From NCBI RefSeq assembly GCF_004521985.1, contig NZ_SBHZ01000008.1:186001-250000 (forward strand): DNA of 64,000 bases, in the 5' to 3' direction. Under the pieces are notes generated by a model. That model was given only the letters and a program-made list of their open reading frames with translations, was not told the origin of the DNA and did not search any database. Below, one piece after another: positions 19,038 to 31,234 of the stretch. A program made the position numbers and the translations under genes. Source of the DNA: Ectopseudomonas khazarica (GTDB taxonomy: Bacteria > Pseudomonadota > Gammaproteobacteria > Pseudomonadales > Pseudomonadaceae). Positions within the stretch are counted from its first letter, which is position 1. Each line of letters begins with the position of its first letter.

Positions 19038-19577
19038 ATGTCGACTGCACTGCTGATCATCGATGTTCAACATGCACTGTGTGCCGGAGAATACGCTGCG
19101 TTCGACAGCGACCGGGTGATCGAAAGAATCAACACGCTCTCGGCGCAGGCACGGGCCGCTCACGCACCGGTTGTGCTGATCCAGCACGAAGAAAATGACG
19201 GCCCCCTGCGTTTCGACACCGCCCCCTGGCAGCTGGCCGAGGGCCTGACGACCTCACCGAGCGATCTGCGGGTTCGCAAGACCACGCCGGACTCCTTCCA
19301 TCGCACCGACCTCACCCAGCTGCTGCAGGCACGGGATATCTCCCACCTGGTGATCTGTGGTCTGCAGAGCGACTTCTGCGTCGATACCACGACCCGCCGC
19401 GCCCTGGCGCTGGGCTACGAGGTGACCCTGGTCGAGGACGCCCACTCGACGGTGGACAATGGCGTCCTGACGGCTGCGCAGATCACCGCCCACCACAACG
19501 TCACGCTGGCCAACATGACCAGCTTCGGCAAGCGCGCCACCGTTATCCCAGCTGCCGATGTCCGCATCCAGGCATAG
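19038..19577 (+). CDS. Isochorismatase-family cysteine hydrolase
   Basis: A 179-residue cytoplasmic hydrolase. The cysteine-hydrolase triad is complete: Asp9 in ALLIIDVQ, Lys81 in RVRKTTPDSF, and Cys114 in ICGLQSDFCVDTTTR. The cis-peptide-type region before the cysteine is also conserved. Members hydrolyse isochorismate, nicotinamide, ureidomalonate-like or other amides; the substrate cannot be assigned. A GGAGGGAAGCC ribosome-binding stretch precedes the ATG. The GNAT gene follows 37 bp downstream. Confidence 0.9.
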   Translation: MSTALLIIDVQHALCAGEYAAFDSDRVIERINTLSAQARAAHAPVVLIQHEENDGPLRFDTAPWQLAEGLTTSPSDLRVRKTTPDSFHRTDLTQLLQARDISHLVICGLQSDFCVDTTTRRALALGYEVTLVEDAHSTVDNGVLTAAQITAHHNVTLANMTSFGKRATVIPAADVRIQA

Positions 19578-19614
19578 CGCCTGGCCGTCCGTTTGCACCT
19601 ATCGAGCGAAACAC

Positions 19615-20049
19615 ATGACGACCTACTCCTGCGTGCTGGAAACGCCCTCCGTCGAGACCTACCGGGCGCTGCGCCTTGCCTCGGGGCTCAGCCCGAAAAC
19701 CATCGAGGCCGCACTGAAGGGACTGCCCAATACACTCTTCGCCGTACAGATCCTGCATGACGAGCAGCCGGTGGGCATGGGCCGCATCATCGGCGACGGA
19801 GGCTGCTTCTTTCAGGTGGTGGACATCGCCGTCCTCAAGGAACACCAGGGCAAGGGCCTGGGCAAGCGCATCATGGGGGAAATACTGCAATACATCGAAG
19901 CCGAGGTACCCGAAAGCGGCTATGTCAGCCTGATCGCCGATGGCCAGGCGCAAGACCTGTACGCGCAGTTCGGCTTCGTCCATACCGCCCCGCGCTCTGT
20001 CGGGATGGCCTACAAGCGACCACAGGGCGTGGCGCCGGAAGATGCTTGA
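19615..20049 (+). CDS. GNAT-family N-acetyltransferase
   Basis: A 144-residue acetyltransferase from the ATG at 19615 (MTTYSCVLETPSVETYRALR). The acetyl-CoA-binding motif A is clear at about residues 74-97 (VVDIAVLKEHQGKGLGKRIM, of the Q/RxxGxG/A type), followed by GYVSLIADGQAQDLYAQFGF. The acceptor is unknown. An upstream in-frame ATG would overlap the hydrolase gene and give an odd arginine-rich N-terminus, so it was not used. Confidence 0.9.
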   Translation: MTTYSCVLETPSVETYRALRLASGLSPKTIEAALKGLPNTLFAVQILHDEQPVGMGRIIGDGGCFFQVVDIAVLKEHQGKGLGKRIMGEILQYIEAEVPESGYVSLIADGQAQDLYAQFGFVHTAPRSVGMAYKRPQGVAPEDA

Positions 20050-20250
20050 GGCTTGACGACGAGGCGCAAACCGATCCCAAACAATGGACATGCACGGCGT
20101 GGCTCCTACCGGGCTGAGAAAAGCTTCTGCCTTCTCCACTTCTGCTGCTGGAAAATCGGCAGAGATCGGCCAGAAGTGGTCGCTTAGAAATGGACTCACT
20201 CAGCTCGTCCACGAGGGGTACGATTCAATTGTCATCAGGGAGGAATTGTT

Positions 20251-20661
20251 ATGCGCTTCTCGTGGTTTTTGGCATCGGTTCTGACGCTGGCTGGTGACGC
20301 GGTTTCTCAGACACTTAACGCTATTCCCGATGGTCGTCGCGGTTCTCCAGGAGACTTTCTTGAGACCCAGATGCAGTCTGATGGAAAACTACTTTTCACG
20401 TTCTGGACAACAGGCGGTGGAGGTCATGTATGCCGACTGCATGGCTTGGCTGTACCCACTGAAAGTGGCGTTTTTGTATTTCGCGAAGCGGGATCCAAAT
20501 GTGTGTTTCATCTGTTCGCAGAGAGCGATGCTCTTCGCACCGAGGATGTTGGCGAGCAGTGCCGGGAGGAGAGCTGCGGACCTAGAAACGTATTCGGCAG
20601 CATGCGTTGGCCCCTGAACCAGACGCTTCCTCTTACGGATGAGATTCGCCCTACGTGGTAG
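20251..20661 (+). CDS. Hypothetical secreted protein
   Basis: A 136-residue protein with a strong AGGGAGGA ribosome-binding site (20237-20244) 6 bp before the ATG and an N-terminal signal peptide (MRFSWFLASVLTLAGDAVSQ). The mature part is beta-like, with a Gly-rich GGGGHVC and four cysteines (HVC, SKC, EQC, ESC), suggesting disulfides in the periplasm. Base use is more AT-rich than in the neighbours, which fits an acquired single gene. I do not recognise a family; a role in cell-wall or inhibitor chemistry is only a guess from size and cysteines. Confidence 0.6.
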   Translation: MRFSWFLASVLTLAGDAVSQTLNAIPDGRRGSPGDFLETQMQSDGKLLFTFWTTGGGGHVCRLHGLAVPTESGVFVFREAGSKCVFHLFAESDALRTEDVGEQCREESCGPRNVFGSMRWPLNQTLPLTDEIRPTW

Positions 20662-20702
20662 TTGAATCGCCCCAGATTTTTCAGGCACCTAATGACTGCT
20701 CC

Positions 20703-20742
20703 TGGCCGATAGCAACCTGTCACCAGCGTCTGCTATCGGCCA
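20703..20742. repeat. Intergenic palindromic repeat, perfect stem-loop copy
   Basis: TGGCCGATAGCA (20703-20714) and TGCTATCGGCCA (20731-20742) form a perfect 12-bp inverted repeat with a 16-nt loop. It lies between the secreted hypothetical gene and the convergent binding-protein pseudogene, so it can also act as a transcription end. It belongs to the dispersed family also seen near 4871, 41561, 44845 and 46431. Confidence 0.7.
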
Positions 20743-20767
20743 ATAGCGGTCATCCAAAAATTTACGA

Positions 20768-21488
20768 TTAAGGGGAAGGCGTGTGCTCACTAACACTAGG
20801 TCCAATCCGGACATCCTTCTGGCCACTGGCAATCAGTGCCCCCGCCACCACTCCGCTGTCTATGGCTGAACTCAGGTACTGGCGGATGAACCGCGCCCCC
20901 GCCAGACGCCCCTTGGGTACCGCCATCGCCTGGCAGATCTCGGTGAGCTGTCACCCAGCACCCGGTAGCCCGAATTGAGCCGGGCGAACGCCTGCAGCGG
21001 CATCCAACCCCTGCTCAACAAACCAATCCACCGCTGCCGCAGAGGTCGGCGCACGCACCAGTTCGGAGGCGCTCAGCGTGCGACTGAGGAACAGGTCATA
21101 CGCCGCGCCCTTGCCGACCGCTAGGCGCAGGTCCGCCTGGTCCAGATCGGTCACCGACTGGAACGGGCTGTCCGCGCGAACCAGATAAGTGCCCTCAATG
21201 ATCACGTAGGGGTGGCTGAACTCGATCTGCGCCTCACGCACCGGCTCGATGGCCAGAAACGCCAGGTCCCAGCGATCCTCGGGCAGCGCGGCAAATACCT
21301 TGCCGGCGGCATCGAAGGTGACGAACTAGATCGCCACCCCCAACGCCTCGGGCCAGCGCGGTGGATACGCCACCGGGCTGGCCGCCTTCGCCCCGCTGGG
21401 CGAGCAACGGGTTGCCGCCGTAGTTGATCGCCGCACGCAGCACACCGGTGGGCGCCAGTTCGGCGAGAACGGCGGCATCGACCGTCAT
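20768..21488 (-). pseudogene. Disrupted periplasmic-binding-protein-fold gene, paralogue of the gene at 34604
   Basis: Three frames read in turn on the minus strand give a recognisable type 2 binding-protein sequence. The first opens at ATG 21488 (MTVDAAVLAELAPTGVLRAA, then INYGGNPLLAQR). The second resumes as EALGVAI-stop-FVTFDAAGK and VREAQIEFSHPYVIIEGTYL. The third ends with LTEICQAMAVPKGRL and IRQYLSSAIDSGVVAGALI. There is a frameshift between about 21340 and 21390, an in-frame TAG at 21326-21328, and another frameshift near 20955-20975. It matches the intact 243-residue protein at 34604-35335 along its length and also lacks a signal peptide. Its start overlaps the MFS gene stop by 1 bp. 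Confidence 0.85.
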
Positions 21489-22816
21489 CAGTGGCTCTCC
21501 TCGGCGGCCAGAGCAGCCTCTGCGCCTTCATCCGTATTGTTCACTCGCATCAGCAGAGTCATCAGGAAGGCAATGGCCAGCAGCACGCTGAGGAACAGCA
21601 GGCCGGTGGTGGCGCTGTTGGTGTTGCCCTTGACGACGCCGAGCATGGACGGCCCGACGAAGCCGCCGAGGTTACCGATGGAGTTGATCACAGCAATCGA
21701 CACGGCGGCGGTGGAACGGCTGAGGAACAGCGTCGGCAGCGCCCAGAACGGCGATTTGAAGCTATACAGGCCGGCCAGGGTCAGGCTGATCATGGCAATC
21801 GCCAGTACCGGGCTGCTGACCAGGCCGGCACCGACCATGGCGGCAGTGGCCACCGCCAGCGGAATAGCCGAGTGCAGCTTGCGCTCGTTGTGGCGGTCTG
21901 AACTGCGTGACCAGGCAATCATCACGATGGTGGCGACGATGTACGGCACCATGGCGATCAGGCCAATCTGGGTGTGGGTCAGCGACTCGGAGAAGCTCTT
22001 GATGATCTGCGGCATCCAGTAGCCGACGCCGAGGCTGCCGCACTGGTAGACGAAGTAAATGAAGGAGAGATAGAGCACCTTCGGGTTGGCCATGGTCTTC
22101 AGCGTGCCGAGGTGTTTGACGTTCTTGCGCGACTTGCGGTCGTTCTCCAGCTCGTTGATCAGCCAACTGCGCTCCTCATCGGTCAGCCACTTGGCCTGCT
22201 CCGGCTTGTCGGTCAGGTAGAAGTAGCAGGCCACGCCCAACAGCACCGCCGGGATGCCTTCGAGGAACAGCATCCAGCGCCAGCCGCTCCAGCCCATCCA
22301 ATTAATGTTGTCCATGATCCAGGTACTCAACGGCGCACCGATGATGTACGACACCGGGATGGCCGCAGTGAACAGCGCCACCGTGGTAGCCAATTCCTTG
22401 GAGCGGAACCAGTAGGTCAGGTAGACGATGATGCCCGGGAAGAAACCGGCCTCGGCCACGCCCAGCAGGAAGCGCAGCACATACAGCTGGTTGGCGGTTT
22501 CAGCGAACGCGGTACCGGCCGCAATCGCACCCCAGGTGACGAGAATACGGGCGATCCATACCCGCGCGCCGTAACGGTTGAGCAGCACGTTGCTCGGCAC
22601 CTCGAAGAGGAAGTAGCCGAGGAAGAAGATCCCGGAAATGAAGCCGAAGGCTTCGGCCGAGAGGGCCAGGTCGGCATTCATCTGCAGCGCGGCGTAGCCG
22701 ATGTTGGCGCGGTCCAGGTAGGAAACGATATAGAGCAGGAAAACGAAAGGAATGATGCGCAGGGTGACCTTGCGTACCACCGCCTTCTCGAAGCTGGAGC
22801 TTGCTGTTGTTGTCAT
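21488..22816 (-). CDS. MFS transporter, anion:cation symporter type
   Basis: A 442-residue inner-membrane carrier from the ATG at 22816. About twelve transmembrane segments are visible, with a polar central loop (LTDEERSWLINELENDRKSR). The N-terminal half carries the signatures of the ACS subfamily: FLLYIVSYLDRANIGYAAL, FEVPSNVLLNRYGARVWIAR, and FLLGVAEAGFFPGIIVYLT. ACS carriers import organic anions such as tartrate, phthalate, hexuronates or tricarballylate-like acids. It is third in the aconitase-lactonase-MFS operon, so a di- or tricarboxylate substrate is likely. Confidence 0.92.
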   Translation of the reverse strand: MTTTASSSFEKAVVRKVTLRIIPFVFLLYIVSYLDRANIGYAALQMNADLALSAEAFGFISGIFFLGYFLFEVPSNVLLNRYGARVWIARILVTWGAIAAGTAFAETANQLYVLRFLLGVAEAGFFPGIIVYLTYWFRSKELATTVALFTAAIPVSYIIGAPLSTWIMDNINWMGWSGWRWMLFLEGIPAVLLGVACYFYLTDKPEQAKWLTDEERSWLINELENDRKSRKNVKHLGTLKTMANPKVLYLSFIYFVYQCGSLGVGYWMPQIIKSFSESLTHTQIGLIAMVPYIVATIVMIAWSRSSDRHNERKLHSAIPLAVATAAMVGAGLVSSPVLAIAMISLTLAGLYSFKSPFWALPTLFLSRSTAAVSIAVINSIGNLGGFVGPSMLGVVKGNTNSATTGLLFLSVLLAIAFLMTLLMRVNNTDEGAEAALAAEESH

Positions 22817-22873
22817 TGTGGGCCTCACAGGGCCGCGCACTGGCGGCCGGTCTTGTTTTTATCGGTCAAGTTT

Positions 22874-23926
22874 TCAGGCGGAAAAAACCATGCAGACCGG
22901 ACTTCCGCTGCAGACCTGTGCACCCGTGGCTTCGAGTACACCACGTTGCTGGTCGATGGCGAAGGTCACGATCGAGTCGCTGTCCTCGTTCAGGGCAAAC
23001 ATGAAGCGACCATTGGGCGTGATCGCGAAGAAACGCGGCGTGCGACCACCGCTCGGGATGGCGTCGACAAAGCGCAGCAGGCCGCTTTGTGCATCGATAG
23101 CGAACACCGCGATGCTGTCGAAACCACGGTTGGAGGCGTAGAGGAAACGGCCGTCGGCAGTGACGGCGATTTCCGAAGCGCGGCTGTTGCCGGTGAAACT
23201 GGACGGCAGCGTCGACAGCACCTGCTGGGGCTGCAGGGCGCCCTGGCTGGCGTCGTAGCGGTAAGAGGTGACGGTCGAGTCCAGCTCGTTGATCGCGTAG
23301 GCCCAGTCACCCATAGGATGAAAGGTCAGGTGACGCGGCCCGGAGCTCTCGCGTGTCGCCACGAAAGCCGGCTCGGCAGGCGCCAGGCGCCCGTTGTCGA
23401 AGCGGTAGCTGAGAATCTTGTCCTGCCCTTTGTCCGGAACGATCACAAACCGACCGGCCGGATCGAAGGGGTTGTGATGCGGCTTGGGGAATGGCTGCTC
23501 AATCCGGTGCGGCCCAGGTTGTCCTGCCAGCACCAGCAGTTGCGTCAGCTCGCCGAGGCTGCCATCCGGGTTCACCGGCAACACCGCCAGGCTCTGGCTG
23601 ATATGGTTGCTAACCACCATGTAGCGACCGCTGGGGTCAAGGGCCAGATGCACTGGGTTCTTGCCCTGGGTACTCTGGCGGTTGAGCAAAGTCAGCTGGC
23701 CACTGTCACGGTCGACGCTGAAGGCGCTGATATCGCTCATGTCGCCATGCACGGTGTAGAGGAAGCGGCCATCACGGCTCAGGGTCAGGAACGAAGGGTT
23801 GACCAGGCCTTTGAGCAGCTGAACCGGCTCGAGGGTGCCATTTTGCTGGTCTACCTTGAATACGCTGATGCCTTCCCCGCGGGCATTACGCTCCCGCGTG
23901 GTGCGACTGCCGACGTAAGCGAACAT
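22874..23926 (-). CDS. Lactonase-family beta-propeller protein (6-phosphogluconolactonase-like)
   Basis: A 350-residue seven-bladed propeller of the lactonase family from the ATG at 23926 (MFAYVGSRTTRERNARGEGI), which has GGAG 8 bp upstream. Repeated blade motifs occur: LTLSRDGRFLYTVHG, LALDPSGRYMVVSNH, IAVTADGRFLYASNRG and FAITPNGRFMFALNED. The family hydrolyses sugar or muconate-type lactones. A short upstream frame (23950-24077) encodes what looks like its Tat signal, and a single extra base separates the two, so the protein may be exported in relatives but cytoplasmic here. It lies 42 bp after an aconitase gene and before the MFS gene. Confidence 0.88.
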   Translation of the reverse strand: MFAYVGSRTTRERNARGEGISVFKVDQQNGTLEPVQLLKGLVNPSFLTLSRDGRFLYTVHGDMSDISAFSVDRDSGQLTLLNRQSTQGKNPVHLALDPSGRYMVVSNHISQSLAVLPVNPDGSLGELTQLLVLAGQPGPHRIEQPFPKPHHNPFDPAGRFVIVPDKGQDKILSYRFDNGRLAPAEPAFVATRESSGPRHLTFHPMGDWAYAINELDSTVTSYRYDASQGALQPQQVLSTLPSSFTGNSRASEIAVTADGRFLYASNRGFDSIAVFAIDAQSGLLRFVDAIPSGGRTPRFFAITPNGRFMFALNEDSDSIVTFAIDQQRGVLEATGAQVCSGSPVCMVFSA

Positions 23927-23948
23927 GTGACGTTCTCCGGAAACATGA

Positions 23949-24077
23949 GGGGGGTTGCGCTGCCTGCAGCGTGCTGGGCAACAGGCTACCGAGCACGGAG
24001 GCGCTAGCCAGCACGCTGGCCTGAACAAGCAGTTGGCGCCGGCCCGGATCGGCCGGCAGAAGCTCGTGTTCACGCAT
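23949..24077 (-). other. Detached Tat signal-peptide reading frame of the lactonase
   Basis: From the ATG at 24077, with AAGGA 8 bp upstream, the frame reads MREHELLPADPGRRQLLVQA, then SVLASASVLGSLLPSTLQAA. This is a twin-arginine-type signal with an Ala-x-Ala-like end. It runs out of frame with the lactonase at a run of six G (23949-23954; six C on the coding strand). Removing one base there gives a continuous protein in which LQAAQPPHVSGERH leads into MFAYVG. It is therefore either a real frameshift, a slippage site or a sequencing error. Confidence 0.7.
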
Positions 24078-24119
24078 GGTTATTGTCCTTGGCTGCGTTG
24101 ACGGTCGCGGTAGGTGGGC

Positions 24120-26768
<2,649 letters not shown>

Positions 26769-26846
26769 GGTCTGGCGCTCTCTATTGTTCTGGGCAGACG
26801 GACTGTGTCGTCTTTGGGCCCATCCTAGGGAGCTAGTGGGAAAGCG

Positions 26847-26891
26847 AAAATTGATGATTCGCCAAGCCAGCGTTCTCCTATCGAGAACGCT
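26847..26891 (-). promoter_or_regulatory. LysR operator-promoter module, copy 1 (toward the aconitase operon)
   Basis: Read toward the aconitase gene, AGCGTTCTC-N5-GAGAACGCT is a perfect 9-bp dyad (26869-26891), followed after nine bases by AATCATCAATTTT. The same arrangement with identical spacing occurs at 27894-27938 pointing at the porin gene. By hand count, 36 of 45 positions are identical without gaps. It lies between the stop of the LysR gene and the aconitase start. Confidence 0.7.
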
Positions 26892-26898
26892 ATGACTA

Positions 26899-27786
26899 TC
26901 AACCCTTGGCTGCGAGGTGCTCGAACAGGGTTCTGACCGTAGGCGTAAGCAGGTCCGTGCTGCGCACGCCGATGACCAGCATGCGCCGCGCCCAGCTCTC
27001 GTCGAGCGGCACCATCTGCAACTTCATCGGCTTCAAGTACTGCATGATTGCAGTCTTGGGCAGGATGGCGATGCCGACACTGGCTGCCACCAGCCGGCAC
27101 ATGCATTCGAAGCTGCTGACCCTTACCCGCACGCGCATGTTTATGCCCACCTCGGCCTGTTGCTGGGTGAACAGGGTATACAGCGAGCTTTCCAGGTGCG
27201 GGCCGATGAACTCGTGCTCCAGCGCCTGACGGAAGGACACCTTGGAATGGCCGGCCAGGGCATGCTCGCGCGGTATCACGACGACTAGCTGATCCTGCCG
27301 ATAGGGCCGAGTCTCTAGGCTGGTGTTGCGGGTATGCTCGGCGAAGATACCGATATCAGCACGCCCCTCGATCACCGCGCGCACTACCGCCGAGCCGACC
27401 CGTTCCTCAATGTCGAAGTTGATCTGCGGGTAGCTGTCGATGAAGCGCTCCAGGTCGCCAGGCAGGAATTGGGTCAGTGCCGAGGTGATGGCGTGGATGC
27501 GGATATGCCCCTTGACCCCCGCCGAGTAGCTGGCCAGCTCCTCGTCCATCTGCCCGAGCACCAAGCGCAGCTCACGCGCGTAGTGCAACACCGACTGCCC
27601 TGCCGGCGTCAGCTCGACCCCACGGGCGTAGCGCAGCAGCAAGGGCGAGCCGACCTGTTCCTCCAGCTCGGCGATACGCTTGCTCACCGCCGATACGGCC
27701 AGATGCAGCCGTTCGGCCGCGCGGGTCAAATTGCGCTCCTCAGCAACGGCGGTGAAGACATCCATGGTGATCAGGTCATATCGCAT
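26899..27786 (-). CDS. LysR-family regulator of the carboxylate island
   Basis: A 295-residue LysR regulator from the ATG at 27786 (MRYDLITMDVFTAVAEERNL). The helix-turn-helix is LTRAAERLHLAVSAVSKRIA, followed by a type 2 binding-protein effector domain (HIRIHAITSALTQFLPGDLE; GRADIGIFAEHT). The residues resemble the group near CbbR/citrate-responsive LysR proteins, but the inducer is unknown. It lies between two copies of one operator module, one upstream of the aconitase operon and one upstream of the porin gene. It therefore probably switches both transcription units on with one signal, likely an organic acid. Confidence 0.92.
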   Translation of the reverse strand: MRYDLITMDVFTAVAEERNLTRAAERLHLAVSAVSKRIAELEEQVGSPLLLRYARGVELTPAGQSVLHYARELRLVLGQMDEELASYSAGVKGHIRIHAITSALTQFLPGDLERFIDSYPQINFDIEERVGSAVVRAVIEGRADIGIFAEHTRNTSLETRPYRQDQLVVVIPREHALAGHSKVSFRQALEHEFIGPHLESSLYTLFTQQQAEVGINMRVRVRVSSFECMCRLVAASVGIAILPKTAIMQYLKPMKLQMVPLDESWARRMLVIGVRSTDLLTPTVRTLFEHLAAKG

Positions 27787-28164
27787 AGGGCTATTCCGCA
27801 GCGGCGCAAGCGCCTGACAAGTGAAAACGAGGGCGCTCCGACACCATCGCAGGCGCCTTGCAAGAGCACTCAACACCTTGGTGCTAAACCATGAGCGTTC
27901 TCACTATACGAACGCTGCATTGATGAATCATCAATTTTCCGCCTTCCGGTGCGCACTTAGTATCCGCCCAGTCAGGTATGGGACACCTGCCCGCACGCCG
28001 AACAAGAGAGCGTTCTGCCAGCTGTCACCGCGGTATCTCCCCCCTGAGCTCTGGCGCGCTATAGCCGCACAGAGCTCAGGCCCACAGGGTGCGGAAAGCG
28101 CCTTTCTGCGCCGTTCCCCGATCGCCCACAACAACCACAACGGGCGACCCAACCGGAGCTAGTC
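27787..28164. other. Regulatory intergenic region between LysR and porin genes
   Basis: No gene is accepted here. It contains the second LysR operator module (27894-27938) and, within it, TTGATGA-A-TCATCAA, a near-perfect palindrome. The remainder up to the porin start is an untranslated leader of more than 200 bp with GC-rich stems. The porin has GGAG about 6 bp before its ATG. Confidence 0.6.
27894..27938 (+). promoter_or_regulatory. LysR operator-promoter module, copy 2 (toward the porin gene)
   Basis: AGCGTTCTC-N7-GAACGCT (27894-27916), then nine bases and AATCATCAATTTT, in the same order and spacing as copy 1. It lies about 110 bp upstream of the divergent LysR start and about 230 bp upstream of the porin start, so it can serve autoregulation and porin-operon control together. 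Confidence 0.7.
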
Positions 28165-29418
28165 ATGCACAACAACAAGAAACTCGCGCACACCCTGGCC
28201 GTCACCTCGCTAGGCTCACTGGCGCTCAGCGCGCAAGCCGGCGGCTTTGTCGAAGACGCCAAACTCAACCTGCAGACGCAAAATTACTACTTCAACCGTG
28301 ATTTCCGCGAAGGCACTGCGCAATCCAAGCGCGAAGAATGGGCGCAGGGCTTTGCCCTGGATTTCCGCTCGGGCTACACCCCCGGCACCATCAGATTTGG
28401 CGTGGACGCCGTCGGTCTGCTGGGCATCAAGCTCGACTCGGCACGCGGCCGCGCCGGCTCCGGCCTGCTGCCGGTACACGATGACGGCGAGGCCGCCGAC
28501 GCTTTCAGCCGGGTCGATGCGGCCGTCAAGGCACGCATGGGACAGAGCGAACTGCGCGCCGGCATCCTGGTACCCAAGTTGCCCACCCTGCAGGCCAACA
28601 CCGGGCGCATCATCCCGCAGGCCTTCCAGGGCGCGCAGGCCTCGATTGCCGACCTCAAGCCGCTGACGTTTACCCTGGCCCACTTCGACCGCGTAATCGA
28701 ACGCGACTCGGTAGACCGCCAGTCCCTGTCGCTGAACAACAAGAACCGCCGCTTCAGCGCCAGCGCCGAAGCCAATGCGCTGGACATCGCCGGAGTCGAG
28801 GCGAAGCTGGCCGATAACCTGGCGCTGAACTACCAGTTCGCCCGTCTCGATGATATCTACGACCAGCAGTTCCTCGGCCTGACCCACCAGGCTGTGCTCG
28901 GCGCCGGCAAGTTCAAGTCGGACCTGCGCTACCTGCACAGCGGCGACAGCGGTCGCGCGGCCGGCGGCGAGATCGACAGTGACGTGTTCGCTGCCATGTT
29001 CACCTACAGCCTGGCCGGACACGCCCTGGGCCTGGGTTATCAGCGCCTGTACGGCGACACCTCGCTGCCGTTCGTTTCCGGCTCCGATCCGTACCTGGTC
29101 AACTACATCCAGATCAACGACTTCGCCGAACCGGGCGAGCGTTCCTGGCAGTTGCGCTACGACTACGACTTCGGTCAGGTCGGCATTCCCGGGCTGACCT
29201 TCATGACCCGCTATATCCGCGGCGATCACGCCGACGGCGCCACGATCAGCGCCGGCGACGGCGAGTGGGAACGCAATACCGACGTGCAGTATGTGATTCA
29301 GAGCGGCCCGTTGAAGGCTCTGGCGATTCGCTGGCGCAACGCCAGCTACCGCTCCGACTTCGCCCGCGATGCCGACGAGAACCGCCTGATCCTCAGCTAC
29401 AGCATCCCTCTGCTGTAA
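28165..29418 (+). CDS. OprD-family outer-membrane porin
   Basis: A 417-residue OprD/OpdX-type substrate-specific channel. It has a signal peptide (HTLAVTSLGSLALSAQA) and the OprD opening (GGFVEDAKLNLQTQNYYFNR, then DFREGTAQSKREEWAQGF). Barrel strands follow with the family motif FRSGYTPGTIRFGVDAVGLL, and the end is ENRLILSYSIPLL. OprD porins take up specific carboxylates, amino acids or aromatic acids through the outer membrane. Its LysR operator is shared with the aconitase operon, so it probably admits the same acid that the MFS carrier moves across the inner membrane. Confidence 0.93.
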   Translation: MHNNKKLAHTLAVTSLGSLALSAQAGGFVEDAKLNLQTQNYYFNRDFREGTAQSKREEWAQGFALDFRSGYTPGTIRFGVDAVGLLGIKLDSARGRAGSGLLPVHDDGEAADAFSRVDAAVKARMGQSELRAGILVPKLPTLQANTGRIIPQAFQGAQASIADLKPLTFTLAHFDRVIERDSVDRQSLSLNNKNRRFSASAEANALDIAGVEAKLADNLALNYQFARLDDIYDQQFLGLTHQAVLGAGKFKSDLRYLHSGDSGRAAGGEIDSDVFAAMFTYSLAGHALGLGYQRLYGDTSLPFVSGSDPYLVNYIQINDFAEPGERSWQLRYDYDFGQVGIPGLTFMTRYIRGDHADGATISAGDGEWERNTDVQYVIQSGPLKALAIRWRNASYRSDFARDADENRLILSYSIPLL

Positions 29419-29427
29419 CCCGAACCC

Positions 29428-29454
29428 ACCCGGCCGCCCTTACGGCAGCCGGGT
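29428..29454 (+). terminator. Hairpin between porin and decarboxylase genes
   Basis: ACCCGGC (29428-29434) pairs with GCCGGGT (29448-29454), with further pairing inside. No long T-run follows. It may attenuate or stabilise, giving more porin transcript than decarboxylase transcript. Confidence 0.45.
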
Positions 29455-29528
29455 TCTACGCGGCCTGAGGCGGCGCACCTGCGCGGCGCCCTGGCCACTC
29501 CCTGTGCAAAGCAAAGGTAATGAGAAAA

Positions 29529-31178
<1,650 letters not shown>

Positions 31179-31234
31179 CCCTGCGCCCGCACGCCTGCCG
31201 GGCGCGCGGGCCGCATCTGTTACGAGGTACCGCT

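Noticed and set aside
20768..21488. Two separate small genes in the disrupted binding-protein region.
   Set aside because: Read in sequence, the frames align end to end with the intact paralogue at 34604, so they are pieces of one broken gene.
21974..24007. Long plus-strand open frame opposite the MFS and lactonase genes.
   Set aside because: Low-complexity His/Gln/Val-rich translation with no motif, crossing two recognised genes; treated as a GC-driven shadow.
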